A stretch of DNA of 64,000 nucleotides, from contig NZ_CP016804.1 of NCBI RefSeq assembly GCF_001886955.1, positions 1,488,001-1,552,000 of the forward strand, in the 5' to 3' direction. Positions within the stretch are counted from its first letter, which is position 1; every line of letters begins with the position of its first letter. Under the pieces are notes generated by a model that worked only from the letters and a program-made list of their open reading frames with translations, did no database searches and had not been told where the DNA came from. The stretch is from Halodesulfurarchaeum formicicum. Lineage in GTDB: Archaea > Halobacteriota > Halobacteria > Halobacteriales > Halobacteriaceae. Position numbers and translations under genes: made by a program. Of this stretch, positions 34,340 through 44,022 are shown piece by piece.

Positions 34340-36010
34340 ATGGAGTACGGCCGCCTGGTGGAGTTGTACGCGGAGCTCTCGGCGACAGAAGCGAACACGG
34401 AACAGACGGCGCTGATCGCACGCACGCTGACAGCGCGGCCCGAGACAGTCGAACTGCTCGTCACCCTCCTGCAGGGCCGGCCGTTCGTGGCCTGGGACGA
34501 TCGGGATCTGGGCGTCTCCTCGAGTCTGACCAGAACGGCCATCGCGAAAGCGACCGGCCACAGCGAGGCACAGATCGAGGAGTGGTGGCGCGAGACGGGC
34601 GACCTGGGGAGCGCGGCCGCGAGAGCGATCGAAAACGACCGGCAACAGACCCTCTTCGGCCAGTCCCTGACCGTCGAGGGAGTCCAGGACACCCTCGAAG
34701 CCATCGCGGCCTACGATGGGGCGGGAAGCCAGGAACGGAAAGTCGATGCGATCGCCGGGCTGCTCTCCGACGCCGAGCCCGAGACGGCCCAGTACCTCGT
34801 CCGGACCGTCCTCGAAAACCTCCGCATCGGCGTCGGTGAGGGGACGATCAGGGACGCGATCGCCCAGGCCTTCCTCGGGGGGAGCGAGGCCGACATCGCG
34901 GCTGTCGAGCGGGCCTATCAGGTCACGAACGATTACCGGACGGTCGCAGCAGTCGCCCGTGGTTCAGGTGTGGAAGGATTGGCGGAACTCGAAATCCAGG
35001 TCGGCCGGCCGATCGCCGTGATGCTCGCTGAGAAGGCCGAATCGGTGCGCACGGGAATGGACCGTGTCGCTCCCGACGGGCCCGTCCTCGCGGAGTACAA
35101 GTACGACGGGATGCGAGCCCAGGTCCACGTCGACGGAGCGGACGTCACGGTCTTTACCCGCCGGCTGGCCGACGTCACGGCACAGTTCCCGGACGTGGTC
35201 GCGGCCGTCCAGGAGCACGTCGACGCCGAACAGGCAATTCTGGAGGGCGAGATCGTGGGGTACGATCCCGAAACGGGCGGGACCCTTCCGTTCCAGACCC
35301 TCTCGAAGCGCATCAAGCGCAAGTACGACCTGCAGGCCACGAAAACGGAGATCCCAGTAACCCTGCTGCTCTTCGACGCGATGTACGTCGAGGAGTCGCT
35401 ACTTGAGGCCCCGCTCACGCAACGGCTCGACCGGCTCGAATCGGTTCTCACGGAGTCCACCCAGGAGATCGAACGGGCCCGAAACTGCATGAGCGAGGAC
35501 CCGGCGGCCATCGAAGCCCTCTACGAGGACGCGTTAGCGGCGGGCCAGGAGGGCATCATGGTGAAGAACCCGGCGGCGACCTACCAGCCCGGGAACCGGG
35601 TGGGCTACATGATGAAGGTAAAGCCCACACTGGAGACCCTCGATCTGGTGGTCACCCGGGCGACCTACAGCGAGGGGCGGCGGTCGAACCAGCTCGGGCG
35701 GCTCTACCTGGGCTGTCGAGACGCGAGCGGCGAATTCAAGGAAGTCGGCCGGCTCTCGACGGGTTTCACCGACGAGGAACTCGCCACCGTCACCGAGCGA
35801 CTGGAGCCACTGATCGTCGAGACCGAGGGCCGGGACGTGGTCCTCGACCCGGAACTCGTCCTGGAGGTCGAGTTCGAGGAGATCCAGGCCTCCCCCGAGT
35901 ACGACTCGAGCTATGCGCTTCGCTTCCCGCGGTTCGTCGGGTTCCGGGACGACCTCGCCGTGAGCGACGTGGACACGCTCGACCGGGTCGAACGGCTCTA
36001 CGACCAGTAG
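34340..36010 (+). CDS. lig: ATP-dependent DNA ligase
   Basis: A 556-residue archaeal replicative/repair DNA ligase joining nicks with ATP. The active-site motif KYDGMR puts the adenylated lysine at K254; LEGEIVGYD, GQEGIMVKNP and MMKVKP are later nucleotidyltransferase motifs. An N-terminal DNA-binding domain (about 1-215) and a C-terminal OB fold (about 430-550) give the usual length. Start at ATG 34340; divergent from rmuC. Confidence 0.95.
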   Translation: MEYGRLVELYAELSATEANTEQTALIARTLTARPETVELLVTLLQGRPFVAWDDRDLGVSSSLTRTAIAKATGHSEAQIEEWWRETGDLGSAAARAIENDRQQTLFGQSLTVEGVQDTLEAIAAYDGAGSQERKVDAIAGLLSDAEPETAQYLVRTVLENLRIGVGEGTIRDAIAQAFLGGSEADIAAVERAYQVTNDYRTVAAVARGSGVEGLAELEIQVGRPIAVMLAEKAESVRTGMDRVAPDGPVLAEYKYDGMRAQVHVDGADVTVFTRRLADVTAQFPDVVAAVQEHVDAEQAILEGEIVGYDPETGGTLPFQTLSKRIKRKYDLQATKTEIPVTLLLFDAMYVEESLLEAPLTQRLDRLESVLTESTQEIERARNCMSEDPAAIEALYEDALAAGQEGIMVKNPAATYQPGNRVGYMMKVKPTLETLDLVVTRATYSEGRRSNQLGRLYLGCRDASGEFKEVGRLSTGFTDEELATVTERLEPLIVETEGRDVVLDPELVLEVEFEEIQASPEYDSSYALRFPRFVGFRDDLAVSDVDTLDRVERLYDQ

Positions 36011-36110
36011 CATGGCCGACAAGCGAGCCGATCGGTGAGACATGTTTTATTACCCGCGCGGGTGCAGTCCCACGGGATGGCAGCCTGTCCCCGGGAGGCG
36101 GTGACCTGAG

Positions 36111-37115
36111 ATGGTCGAGGAGCTTTCGGGTCACGAGTTCGCACAGTTCCTCGCGACCATCTGGGAACGCCGGGACTGGCAAACCGAGGTCACCGAGCGC
36201 GGCGAGCAGTTCCTGGTCGCGGGTGATCAGCCGGATGGCACCCGCGGTCTCATTCTGGTGTTTCCCGGCCAGGAGCCAGTCGACGCCGAAGCAGTCCGGG
36301 CGCTGGTGACCCTCCAGGAGCAGAAATCCCTCGACGTGCCGGTCGCGGCGACCCAGGGCACGTTCACCGATGCGGCCCACCAGGTTGCCAGGGACAACGG
36401 CCTGCACCTGGTCGATCCGAGCGTCGTCGAGGAGACCGCCTCGGCCGAGGGCTTCGAGGACTTGCTCGCGGAGTACACGTCACGGGGCCTGTCGAGTCGG
36501 TTGCTCGGCCTGCTTCCGGCCGTCGGCCGCCCCTCGCTCCCCACGGTCGATCTGCCGACCCCGAGCCTGGGCGGTGGGCGACGGCTCCTCGGTCTCGGGG
36601 CGCTCTTCCTGATCGTCCTGCTGGCAGGGGGCCTCCTGACGGGCGCCCTGGGAGGAGTTCCGGGGCTGGACCTCGGCCTCGGTGGCGGTGGGTTCAGCAT
36701 GACGGCGGTCTCGTTTACGCAGGCCGAGAACGCCTCGGTCGGGGTCCAGTGGGACGCCAGAACCCAGCAGGCAGTCGTGGGCCCGAACGGGACCCGATTC
36801 GAGCCGGGCAACGACACGACCTTTCTAATCGTCCAGTTCAACGCGACGAACCCGACCGAAGCGACACAGGTCCTCCGGGAACGGGACTTCGCGGTTGCCA
36901 CCGGCGAGAAGCGATACGGCCCGCAGTATCTCCAGGGGGCGGTCGGACAGCCACCGGTCGTCCTCGATGCCGGGGAGACAGCCCGGGGATACGTCGTCTT
37001 TGCCGTTCCAGCGGGGACCGAGTCGGCGACACTGCTCTCCCGGCCCGGGGCCGAAGCCACGCCGATCACCTTCGAGCGGGATCGCTCGATCGAGTTTCAG
37101 GTCAGTCGCGGCTAA
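36111..37115 (+). CDS. Membrane protein with cytoplasmic Mrr-like domain and exported C-terminal domain
   Basis: A 334-residue protein. Residues 1-125 resemble the Mrr/restriction-endonuclease-like fold (GHEFAQFLATIWERRDWQTEV and VPVAATQGTFTDAAHQVARDNGLHLVD), but the catalytic QxK strand appears as LILVFPGQEP, so cleavage activity is doubtful. One membrane helix lies at about 163-185 after a Gly/Pro linker. The C-terminal ~140 residues form a DUF4352-like extracytoplasmic beta domain (DTTFLIVQFNATNPTEATQVL). A Shine-Dalgarno-like GGAGG precedes the ATG by 12 nt. Role unknown. Confidence 0.68.
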   Translation: MVEELSGHEFAQFLATIWERRDWQTEVTERGEQFLVAGDQPDGTRGLILVFPGQEPVDAEAVRALVTLQEQKSLDVPVAATQGTFTDAAHQVARDNGLHLVDPSVVEETASAEGFEDLLAEYTSRGLSSRLLGLLPAVGRPSLPTVDLPTPSLGGGRRLLGLGALFLIVLLAGGLLTGALGGVPGLDLGLGGGGFSMTAVSFTQAENASVGVQWDARTQQAVVGPNGTRFEPGNDTTFLIVQFNATNPTEATQVLRERDFAVATGEKRYGPQYLQGAVGQPPVVLDAGETARGYVVFAVPAGTESATLLSRPGAEATPITFERDRSIEFQVSRG

Positions 37116-37252
37116 CCGGGGTTTCGAAGTCCTTTTGGGGGTACACGGCGGAGTATCGATAACTCGCTGGACGGCGGGCACCAGTGGGCGCCCGAGATAT
37201 CGGGACGGGATGTGACCCGAGAGGGTTGAACCACCAACGCCCGCGGGTAACA

Positions 37253-37831
37253 ATGACACGAAGCGCCTACTCGTACATCAAGGAGGCCTGGCGGGACCCC
37301 GACGACGGGAAACTCGCCGAGCTACAGTGGCAGCGCAAACAGGACTGGCGATCGCAGGGCGCCATCGAGCGCATCGAGCGCCCGACCCGGCTCGACAAGG
37401 CCCGGGACCTGGGATATAAGGCAAAGCAGGGAGTCGTCCTGGCACGCGTTAGCGTGCGCAAGGGCGGCGCTCGGAAGTCCCGGTTCACGGCCGGCCGGCG
37501 CTCGAAGCGCACCGGCGTCAACCGACTGGGTCGCAAGAAGAATCTCAAGCGCATCGCCGAGGAGCGGGCGACGCGGAAGTTCATCAATCTCCGAGTCCTC
37601 AACTCCTACTGGGTCGGCGAAGACGGCAGCCAGAAGTGGTTCGAAGTGATCCTCCTGGATCCGAACCACCCCGCAATCGAGAACGACGACGACCTGAACT
37701 GGATCTGTGACGACGCCCACGAGAACCGTGCCCTCCGCGGGCTGACCACGGCCGGCGACCGGGGGCGCGGCATGCTCAAGCGCGGGACGGGCTCCGAGCA
37801 CACGCGCCCGAGTGTGGGTTCCCGCGACTAA
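37253..37831 (+). CDS. rpl15e: 50S ribosomal protein L15e
   Basis: A 192-residue basic protein of the eL15 family, a large-subunit component. Family signature segments include SAYSYIKEAWRDP, KQGVVLARVSVRKGGARKS, NRLGRKKNLKRIAEERA and VLNSYWVGEDGSQKWFEVIL. Full length. The ATG at 37253 is preceded by AACA. It is monocistronic here. Confidence 0.97.
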   Translation: MTRSAYSYIKEAWRDPDDGKLAELQWQRKQDWRSQGAIERIERPTRLDKARDLGYKAKQGVVLARVSVRKGGARKSRFTAGRRSKRTGVNRLGRKKNLKRIAEERATRKFINLRVLNSYWVGEDGSQKWFEVILLDPNHPAIENDDDLNWICDDAHENRALRGLTTAGDRGRGMLKRGTGSEHTRPSVGSRD

Positions 37832-37898
37832 CTCCGGTTCCGTTTTCTCGGTTGCCAGCGCCGAACAGCCTCGGCTCGAAACGTGCCCCTACGTGGAC

Positions 37899-37906
37899 GT
37901 TTATCC
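37899..37906 (+). promoter_or_regulatory. TATA box for the RnfC-like gene
   Basis: GTTTATCC is centred 27-28 nt before the ATG at 37930, the geometry of a leaderless transcript. Confidence 0.55.
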
Positions 37907-37929
37907 CTGACTAGTTCGTATCTTAACAT

Positions 37930-39027
37930 ATGACAGACGTGGACGAACCACTCGCGGACGTTACCCCGGACGATCTCGTGCCACGGATCCGGTCGGCAGG
38001 GGTCGCCGGCGCCGGTGGGGCCGGCTTTCCCGCCTACGCGAAGTGGGACCGATTCGACGAGGTCGACGCGGTGATGATCAACCACCAGGAGAGCGAACCG
38101 AACTTCCTCAAGGACAGGCATCTCGGCCGGGAGCACGCCGACGAACTCGCCGCGTTGATCGGCTGGCTGCTCGAATCGGGGGTCTCGACGGTCGTCATCG
38201 GGACGAAAGAAGCCTACCGGGGCGTCTGGCTGGGAGCCCTCGAAGAACAACTCGACGCCGCCGTCCTGTCACCGGAGGAACTCCCCATCGACGTCGAAAC
38301 GGCCCCATCGGTCGTCATCGCTTGCACGCCGGATCGGTACGAGTACGGGATGGAGAGTGTCCTCCTGCGGGAGGTCACGGGAGTCACCATCGGGTCGGAC
38401 CTGCCCCTGGATCACGGCTGGCTCGTCCAGAACACCGAATCGATGTACAACATTTACCGGGCCCTCGCGGCGGAACGACCCGTGACCCGCAAACTGGTCC
38501 ACGTAGATGGTGACACCCCGCGACACCGGTTTCTCGACGTGCCGATCGGGACGCCGGCGACCGATCTGCTGGCCCAGGCGGGCCGGCCAGGCGGCCCCGG
38601 CGAGAGCGAAATCCTCGCGGATGGGGGCCCGGGCTGGAGCTTCGAGATCGAGGCGCGCCCGGCGGAGTTCGGCGTCCGCAAGCGGACGAACTGCCTGCTA
38701 ATCGTCGACGAGAACCTGGCCGCGGAGAACACGCTTGGCGGCGGCCGGATCAACATTCTCGGCCCCCAGGCCTGGAAGAGTCGCACCTTCGAAACCGAGC
38801 CGGAGCAAATCGTTCCAGACACCGTCCGGATTCCCCTGCTCACGAACGAACGCCTCGAGGGCCTGGTCACGCGGAGTCGGCCTGTCGTGGTCCCTGGCGA
38901 GCGGGTCGAGCAGGGGGACCTGATCGCCGAGCCGGCCCAGGAGGGCATCAGCAACCCACAGCACGCCTCGATCGACGGGGAAGTCGCGGCGGTCACGCGG
39001 AGCCATGTAACCATCGAGCGGGTCTGA
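37930..39027 (+). CDS. RnfC/PduS-like flavoprotein without Fe-S cysteines
   Basis: A 365-residue protein related to the NADH/FMN-binding core of RnfC, PduS and NuoF. It has the glycine-rich GVAGAGGAGFPAYAKW (24-39), INHQESEPNFLKD in place of the usual NxxECEP motif, an SLBB-like segment around VHVDGDTPRHRFLDVPIGTP, and a C-terminal barrel-sandwich (VVPGERVEQGDLIA). The 4Fe-4S cysteine clusters that PduS and RnfC carry are absent. NADH or electron transfer is inferred from family. It sits 10 kb-scale close to the respiratory operon but on the opposite strand. Confidence 0.72.
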   Translation: MTDVDEPLADVTPDDLVPRIRSAGVAGAGGAGFPAYAKWDRFDEVDAVMINHQESEPNFLKDRHLGREHADELAALIGWLLESGVSTVVIGTKEAYRGVWLGALEEQLDAAVLSPEELPIDVETAPSVVIACTPDRYEYGMESVLLREVTGVTIGSDLPLDHGWLVQNTESMYNIYRALAAERPVTRKLVHVDGDTPRHRFLDVPIGTPATDLLAQAGRPGGPGESEILADGGPGWSFEIEARPAEFGVRKRTNCLLIVDENLAAENTLGGGRINILGPQAWKSRTFETEPEQIVPDTVRIPLLTNERLEGLVTRSRPVVVPGERVEQGDLIAEPAQEGISNPQHASIDGEVAAVTRSHVTIERV

Positions 39028-39070
39028 CACATCCACGCATCTTTGAGGCCGGCCGGCCAACCCACCAGTA

Positions 39071-39961
39071 ATGGCCGCCGATCCACTTGCCGTGGCCGTG
39101 TTCACCGTCCTCCCCCTCACGGTGCTCGCGGGCGGGTTCGTCCTGACAGTCTGGGGCGCGGTCGTCCGTGAACGGCGGCTCCTGATCGGCTCGCTTTTGC
39201 TCGGACTCATGGGCGCCCACCAGGTGACCGAAGTCTGGCTGCTGCTCACCGGGGCGAACCCGCTCGGGAACGTCCTGGGCGAGGTCTTCGAGACGAGTGT
39301 GAACCTGCTCGCGGTGCTCACGGTGGGGGTCCTGGGCCGGCGGCTCCAGGTCGAACAGCGAAAACGCGAGCAGCAGGCCGTCGTGACCCGTGAACTTGGC
39401 GCGGGCCCGATTCCGGGAGCGGCGGACCAAGACACCGACAGAAAACACCGCAGCCTGCTGGGGCCGGCGACGTTCCAGCTGCCGGTAGTCGGCCGCCTCG
39501 CCTCGTGGGCCTTTGTGAGCCTGCCGCTGGGCACGACAGCGACGCTCAACACGGTCATCGAGACGGCCACGCGGAATCTGCAAGTGACCTATCCGGCGAT
39601 GAAAGTCGACCGGGAGGCGGTCCCCGAACGTACCGTGTTTGCGGAGGCGACGACCCTCGTGGACATCACCGAGACGATTCTGAAACAACTCGTCCTGTAC
39701 AACGATTCGAGCGAGCCCGAGATCCGGATCCGTGTGAGGACCGAGGGGTCACGGGCGATCGTCGAGATTAGCGACAACGGGCCGGCGCTCCCGGCAGCGG
39801 TCAGCGAGCAGTTGACCGGGCGGGCGACCGAGGCTGCGCGGCCGGACCTCGAACTCGGTCCGGTCCACGCGTTGCTCGAACAGTGGGGCGGCTCCATCGA
39901 CGTCACGGACTCGACCGTGGAACTCACGCTGCTCCGTCCCTATCCACGTGACAGAAAGTAG
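39071..39961 (+). CDS. Membrane histidine-kinase-like protein, apparently without phospho-acceptor His
   Basis: A 296-residue protein with three N-terminal hydrophobic helices (about 8-28, 36-56, 72-93), a linker, and a C-terminal HATPase-like domain (about 195-290) with TILKQLVLYND and DNGPALP. No histidine of an H-box is seen where the DHp helix should be, and the GLG loop is degenerate (LGPVHALL). The three-helix module closely resembles that of the HTH_10 regulator at 46508. It ends 33 nt from the torD-like gene and may sense the same signal. Confidence 0.7.
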   Translation: MAADPLAVAVFTVLPLTVLAGGFVLTVWGAVVRERRLLIGSLLLGLMGAHQVTEVWLLLTGANPLGNVLGEVFETSVNLLAVLTVGVLGRRLQVEQRKREQQAVVTRELGAGPIPGAADQDTDRKHRSLLGPATFQLPVVGRLASWAFVSLPLGTTATLNTVIETATRNLQVTYPAMKVDREAVPERTVFAEATTLVDITETILKQLVLYNDSSEPEIRIRVRTEGSRAIVEISDNGPALPAAVSEQLTGRATEAARPDLELGPVHALLEQWGGSIDVTDSTVELTLLRPYPRDRK

Positions 39962-39994
39962 CGCGGCGACGCGCGCTGTCTAGCCCCGATCGTC

Positions 39995-40660
39995 TCAGCG
40001 TTCCGTCGCGTCGAACTGTTCACGATCCCAGGCGACGAAGGCTCTCGCGAACGAGCAGACAGCCGCGTACACTCCTTCAGCATCGTCGGCCGAGCCGACC
40101 GCCTCGGAGAAGTCCGCGAGCCACGCGAGGTGATCGATCATCTCCCCCTGAACCGCGAGCAGTTCCTCGCTCGGCTGGGAGTCACCGGTAGCCTGCCGCG
40201 CAGCGAGGCGGGCCATGAACTCGAACTCCGCGGCGACGTGGTCGGGGATTCCCTCACCGCGTTCTGGGGTGAAGTTCGCGCGATCGTAGAGCGCGGCGAC
40301 GGATTCGGCCGGGTCGCCGAAGAGTTCCCCGGCGGTCCCGACCTCGTGATACGCCGCGTCCGAGTCGTAGGCCTCACTCGGCTCTGTCGCGTGGCCAGAG
40401 GCAAACGGCGGCACGTAGTAGGGACCCGGCACGACAAAGAGGTTGTCGTAGCCGACCTGAAGGGCGTCCTGATCGAGGTCGGTCCGTGTCAGCACCGCCG
40501 TGTCAGGAGCTCCCGGCAAGACGCCGGCGAAATCCGCGAAGACCCCTGTCTCCAGGGCCTCCGCAAGCGCCTCGGTGTCCCCGTCGAAGGCCCGTGAGAG
40601 CAGATCGTAGAGGTCCGCGCGGGCCCGAGCGAACTCGGCGGCGACAGTCCCCTCACTCAT
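39995..40660 (-). CDS. TorD/DmsD-like chaperone for the molybdoenzyme
   Basis: A 221-residue all-helical protein of the TorD redox enzyme maturation family, which binds the Tat leader of molybdoenzymes and assists cofactor insertion. Family-like segments are ADLYDLLSRAF near the start, YDNLFVVPGPYYVPPFAS, and GIPDHVAAEFEFMARL. The ATG at 40660 overlaps the stop of the catalytic subunit gene by 4 nt, so it is the last gene of the operon and almost surely specific for that enzyme. Confidence 0.88.
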   Translation of the reverse strand: MSEGTVAAEFARARADLYDLLSRAFDGDTEALAEALETGVFADFAGVLPGAPDTAVLTRTDLDQDALQVGYDNLFVVPGPYYVPPFASGHATEPSEAYDSDAAYHEVGTAGELFGDPAESVAALYDRANFTPERGEGIPDHVAAEFEFMARLAARQATGDSQPSEELLAVQGEMIDHLAWLADFSEAVGSADDAEGVYAAVCSFARAFVAWDREQFDATER

Positions 40661-43600
40661 TGTTCACGTCGGGTGATCTCCACGTGGGTGTCATATTGTG
40701 ACTGTGCGCCACCGATCGGGTCAGACGGTCCAACGTCGCCAGTTGTCGTGTCGACCGGCGCGAGGTGGTTGACGGCGAAGCCGGCGTCCCGTCCCTTCGC
40801 GTACCCGGCCTCCTCAGTCATCGGCGTGTCGAACTCGTAAGGGGAGTGGCCGTAGCGGTCGTTGGCCGGGGCAATCGCTTCGTCGTCGACGGTTCGTTCC
40901 ACTGCACCGTCGCCGTGTCGACCCCAGCCCCACATGGTGCCGACGACGCCTGGCCGGATGCCCTCGGTGACCATCGCGATCCCTTCGACTGTCTTCCGTC
41001 CGGCGTCGATTTCGATTGTATCGCCGTTCTCGATGCCCCTGGGGTCGGCGTCGTCTGGGTTCATCCAGACCGGGTTTTCGGGGCGTGTCTCCCGGAGCCA
41101 GGGGGCGTTCTGGGTCCGTGTCATCCCCTGGGTTCGTGGCTTCCAGTTGATGAGATGAAGCGGACGCTCTGGCTCGGTGTCACTCGTGACTGGCGTGAGG
41201 ACATCACCGTTGAAGTGTGTCACGTCGGTAACCTTCGGGAGTGGGTCGAAGTGGGTGCCGTCGTAGGCGTCTTTCCCCACTGGCATGATCTCGTTGAAGA
41301 AGGTCACCTCGCCGTCGAGGCGGTACCGCATCTTGTCCCCGACGTAGGCGTTCGAAGGGTCGTACCGCTCGGCATAATCGTAATCGAAGCCGTGCTTCTC
41401 GAAGGCCTCGGCGTAGTTCGGGATCGGCTCCTCGAAGCGGCCACCACGGTTGAGGACGGTGACGACCTTCCGCCACTCCTCGGGTTTGACCTTCCCCTTC
41501 CACGCCTCGTAATCGAAGAACTCGCCGAGGCCCGTCTCGTGGGCCTCCCGGAAGGCCTGCAGTTCGTCGTCGTCGGCGTCCGGCACGGGACCTTCCTCGT
41601 AGGGGAAACTCTCGCGGTCCAGTCCCGGCGGGAGTGAGTTGCTCTGCTCGAGGGCGGCGCGATCCGGATCCAGGGTCTTGGTCTGGAAAGCCAGGTTCGC
41701 GGTCATCTTGAGGTAGAAGTCCTCCGGATCGTGAAGTGGCCAGGTGTCCCCGTTCTGGTCGATGATCGCGTCCTCGCCGACGCCCGGCATCGATTCGCCG
41801 GTCGTCGTCTCCAACTCCTTCAGCAGGTCGATGAGGACCTGCTCGGAGAGTTTCGTGTCGGGCAACACCCTCACGGCCGGGTGGCTGATCTTGTCGTCCG
41901 CCAGGCGCTTGTTCGGGTAGGTGCCGAAGTTCTCCCACCGCTCCAGGTAGGTCGGCTCGGGCAGGATGTAATCGGCGTTCTCGCTCATCTCGCCGATGAC
42001 GGTGTCGAAGGCCACCAGGAGTTCGATAGCGTCCTCGTCGCGCAGCGCGTCGGTAATGTTGTCCCCACCAGCCGCCGCCATGACGTGGTTCTCGGAGTAG
42101 GTCCGCAGGAACAGCGCGTTGATGGAGTAGGGATACTCGTCCTGAGCGCTGTGATAGATCTCCTGAACCTGATGCTGGGGGGCGAGGCGGAACCAGGGAC
42201 GTTCCGCGGGGTAGGGATCACCGTCCTCGTCCGGGAACAGTCGGGTGCCCTCGAAGTCCTCGGCGTTGTGGAGCGCCCGGGTGATCGGCAGCCCCCATGG
42301 CGTGCGGCCGTCGGGGACGTTTCCGAGCTGATAGCGGCCGCCCATGGTGCCATAGCTCGCGTACGGTGTAATCTGGCCCCCTTTCCAGTCGAAATTGCCG
42401 ATGAGGTGCTGCAGCGTCGCGATGGCTCGGGTGTTGTAGAAGCCGTTCGTGTGCATCGACGGCCCGCGATACTGCATGATCGCGGCCCGCTTGCCGTGGC
42501 TCGTGAACTCGTCGGCGATGGTCTCGATCTGGGATGCCGGGACCCCGGCCATCTCGGCGTACTCCTCGAGGCTGTGTTCGAAGACCCGCTCCCGGTAGAG
42601 CGTGAAGACACTCTTGACCGACGTTCCCTCGATGGTCGTATCGACCGCCAGTGTGCCCGTCTCGGCCTCACCAGCCGGGACAGCCTCGCCGGTCTTCGCG
42701 TCCAGGACGGCCCGGTCGCCTTCGACGCCCAGCGCCTCGGCCGCTTTGGTCTTTGCCTTCGGCGTGGTGGTCGGATCCCCGTCGGCGATCACGAGGTGGG
42801 TGGCGTCGCTGAAGGTGGTCTCGCCGTCCGCTCCCGCGGGACCGTCGGCGGGATTGGTCAGGTAGCCCTCGTCGTACCGCTCGTGTTCGAGTATCCACCG
42901 GGCCATCCCCATCGCCAGCGCGCCGTCAGCCCCCGGCTTGACCGGGACCCAGGTGTCCGCCTTCTCCGCGGTCTTGGACATCCGGGGATCGACCACGTCC
43001 ATCCGCATGCCGGATTCGATCGCGTTGGTGAGTTTCGGGGCCAGCCAGGTCGGACCCTTGTTCGAGACCATCGGGTTGGTCCCCCAGACCAGCAGGTACT
43101 CCGTGTTCTCGATGTCCGGGTACTGGCGCTTTTTCGTGTTCGCGTGGGACCGGACGTTCCCGAGGACCGAGGAGAATCCACAGACACCGGCGTGATGGTG
43201 GCTGTTGATCGAGCCCAGCGAGCCCTGGAACATCCGCGCCCGGATCAGGAACCGTCGGAACCCACCGACGTCGACGATCTGGTTGGCCGTGGGTCCGAGT
43301 TCCGGGATGTCCGTATCGATCAGTTTGTCCTCGTACTTGGCCTCGAATTCGGCGTCGCTGAGTTGTTCCCTGTCGGCCATGACCTGCTCCTCGGGGACGT
43401 AATCCCACATCTCAGCGAGGCCGCGATGGCCGAGGTCCTCGTCGCCGTGGACGATCTCCTGGATCGCCTGGTCCCACGAGATGGTCTTCCAGGTGTCACT
43501 ACCCCGTTCGCCGACGCGTTTCATCGGTTTCCGGACCCGATAGGAATCGAAGGCCGTCTGGATGCCAGCCTGCCCCTTCAGGCACATGCGACCCGCGTTG

Positions 43601-44022
43601 AGCGACCAGCGGTCCGTCGAGATGTCGCCGGTCCCCTCCAGGTCGCCAGTGGCGACGGAGGTGAAGTCGCTGTCGTAGGGCACCTGCGCGAAGGGCTGGG
43701 TGTTCAAAAACGAGTAGGGGTTGCCGGCGAGTTTCCGAACCAGCGAGGTGTACGTCGAGTTCTCGGATCCGCCGTCGTCCAGTCGGACCTTGATCGGGCA
43801 GAACGTATTGCACTGCCCACAGGTCGTGTGAATGACGTCACTCGCGTCGTACTCGTCGTAGTCGGTACCCACGTAGTGCTGGGTCTCGTCCTCGAACAGC
43901 GACGAGAAGTCCAGTTCGCCGGCCGCGCCACCGGCGGACAGCGCGGTGAAGCCGCCAGCCGCCTTCACGAATTCGCGCCGTGACACGTTCGGTTCGTCAT
44001 CGGGTCGGTCGTCTGTGCTCAT
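40657..44022 (-). CDS. Tat-exported molybdopterin oxidoreductase, catalytic subunit (PsrA/TtrA/DMSO reductase superfamily)
   Basis: A 1121-residue Mo-bisMGD enzyme. The Tat motif SRREFVK (14-20) and following hydrophobic stretch direct folded export. A proximal 4Fe-4S site is formed by C68, C71, C75 and C147. In SINSHHHAGVCGFSS, C281 is the candidate Mo ligand, pointing to the cysteine-ligated PsrA/PhsA/TtrA/ArrA branch rather than serine-ligated DmsA. The large size is closer to tetrathionate/arsenate-type enzymes than to compact PsrA (~760). The acceptor is not determined. It overlaps the NrfD gene by 4 nt. Confidence 0.9.
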   Translation of the reverse strand: MSTDDRPDDEPNVSRREFVKAAGGFTALSAGGAAGELDFSSLFEDETQHYVGTDYDEYDASDVIHTTCGQCNTFCPIKVRLDDGGSENSTYTSLVRKLAGNPYSFLNTQPFAQVPYDSDFTSVATGDLEGTGDISTDRWSLNAGRMCLKGQAGIQTAFDSYRVRKPMKRVGERGSDTWKTISWDQAIQEIVHGDEDLGHRGLAEMWDYVPEEQVMADREQLSDAEFEAKYEDKLIDTDIPELGPTANQIVDVGGFRRFLIRARMFQGSLGSINSHHHAGVCGFSSVLGNVRSHANTKKRQYPDIENTEYLLVWGTNPMVSNKGPTWLAPKLTNAIESGMRMDVVDPRMSKTAEKADTWVPVKPGADGALAMGMARWILEHERYDEGYLTNPADGPAGADGETTFSDATHLVIADGDPTTTPKAKTKAAEALGVEGDRAVLDAKTGEAVPAGEAETGTLAVDTTIEGTSVKSVFTLYRERVFEHSLEEYAEMAGVPASQIETIADEFTSHGKRAAIMQYRGPSMHTNGFYNTRAIATLQHLIGNFDWKGGQITPYASYGTMGGRYQLGNVPDGRTPWGLPITRALHNAEDFEGTRLFPDEDGDPYPAERPWFRLAPQHQVQEIYHSAQDEYPYSINALFLRTYSENHVMAAAGGDNITDALRDEDAIELLVAFDTVIGEMSENADYILPEPTYLERWENFGTYPNKRLADDKISHPAVRVLPDTKLSEQVLIDLLKELETTTGESMPGVGEDAIIDQNGDTWPLHDPEDFYLKMTANLAFQTKTLDPDRAALEQSNSLPPGLDRESFPYEEGPVPDADDDELQAFREAHETGLGEFFDYEAWKGKVKPEEWRKVVTVLNRGGRFEEPIPNYAEAFEKHGFDYDYAERYDPSNAYVGDKMRYRLDGEVTFFNEIMPVGKDAYDGTHFDPLPKVTDVTHFNGDVLTPVTSDTEPERPLHLINWKPRTQGMTRTQNAPWLRETRPENPVWMNPDDADPRGIENGDTIEIDAGRKTVEGIAMVTEGIRPGVVGTMWGWGRHGDGAVERTVDDEAIAPANDRYGHSPYEFDTPMTEEAGYAKGRDAGFAVNHLAPVDTTTGDVGPSDPIGGAQSQYDTHVEITRREQ

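Noticed and set aside
39071-39961. A normal sensor histidine kinase
   Set aside because: No H-box histidine was found in the region before the HATPase-like domain, and the G2 loop is degenerate.
41731-43983. A 750-codon plus-strand open frame
   Set aside because: It is antisense to the molybdoenzyme catalytic gene, which has clear cofactor motifs; the antisense frame has none.
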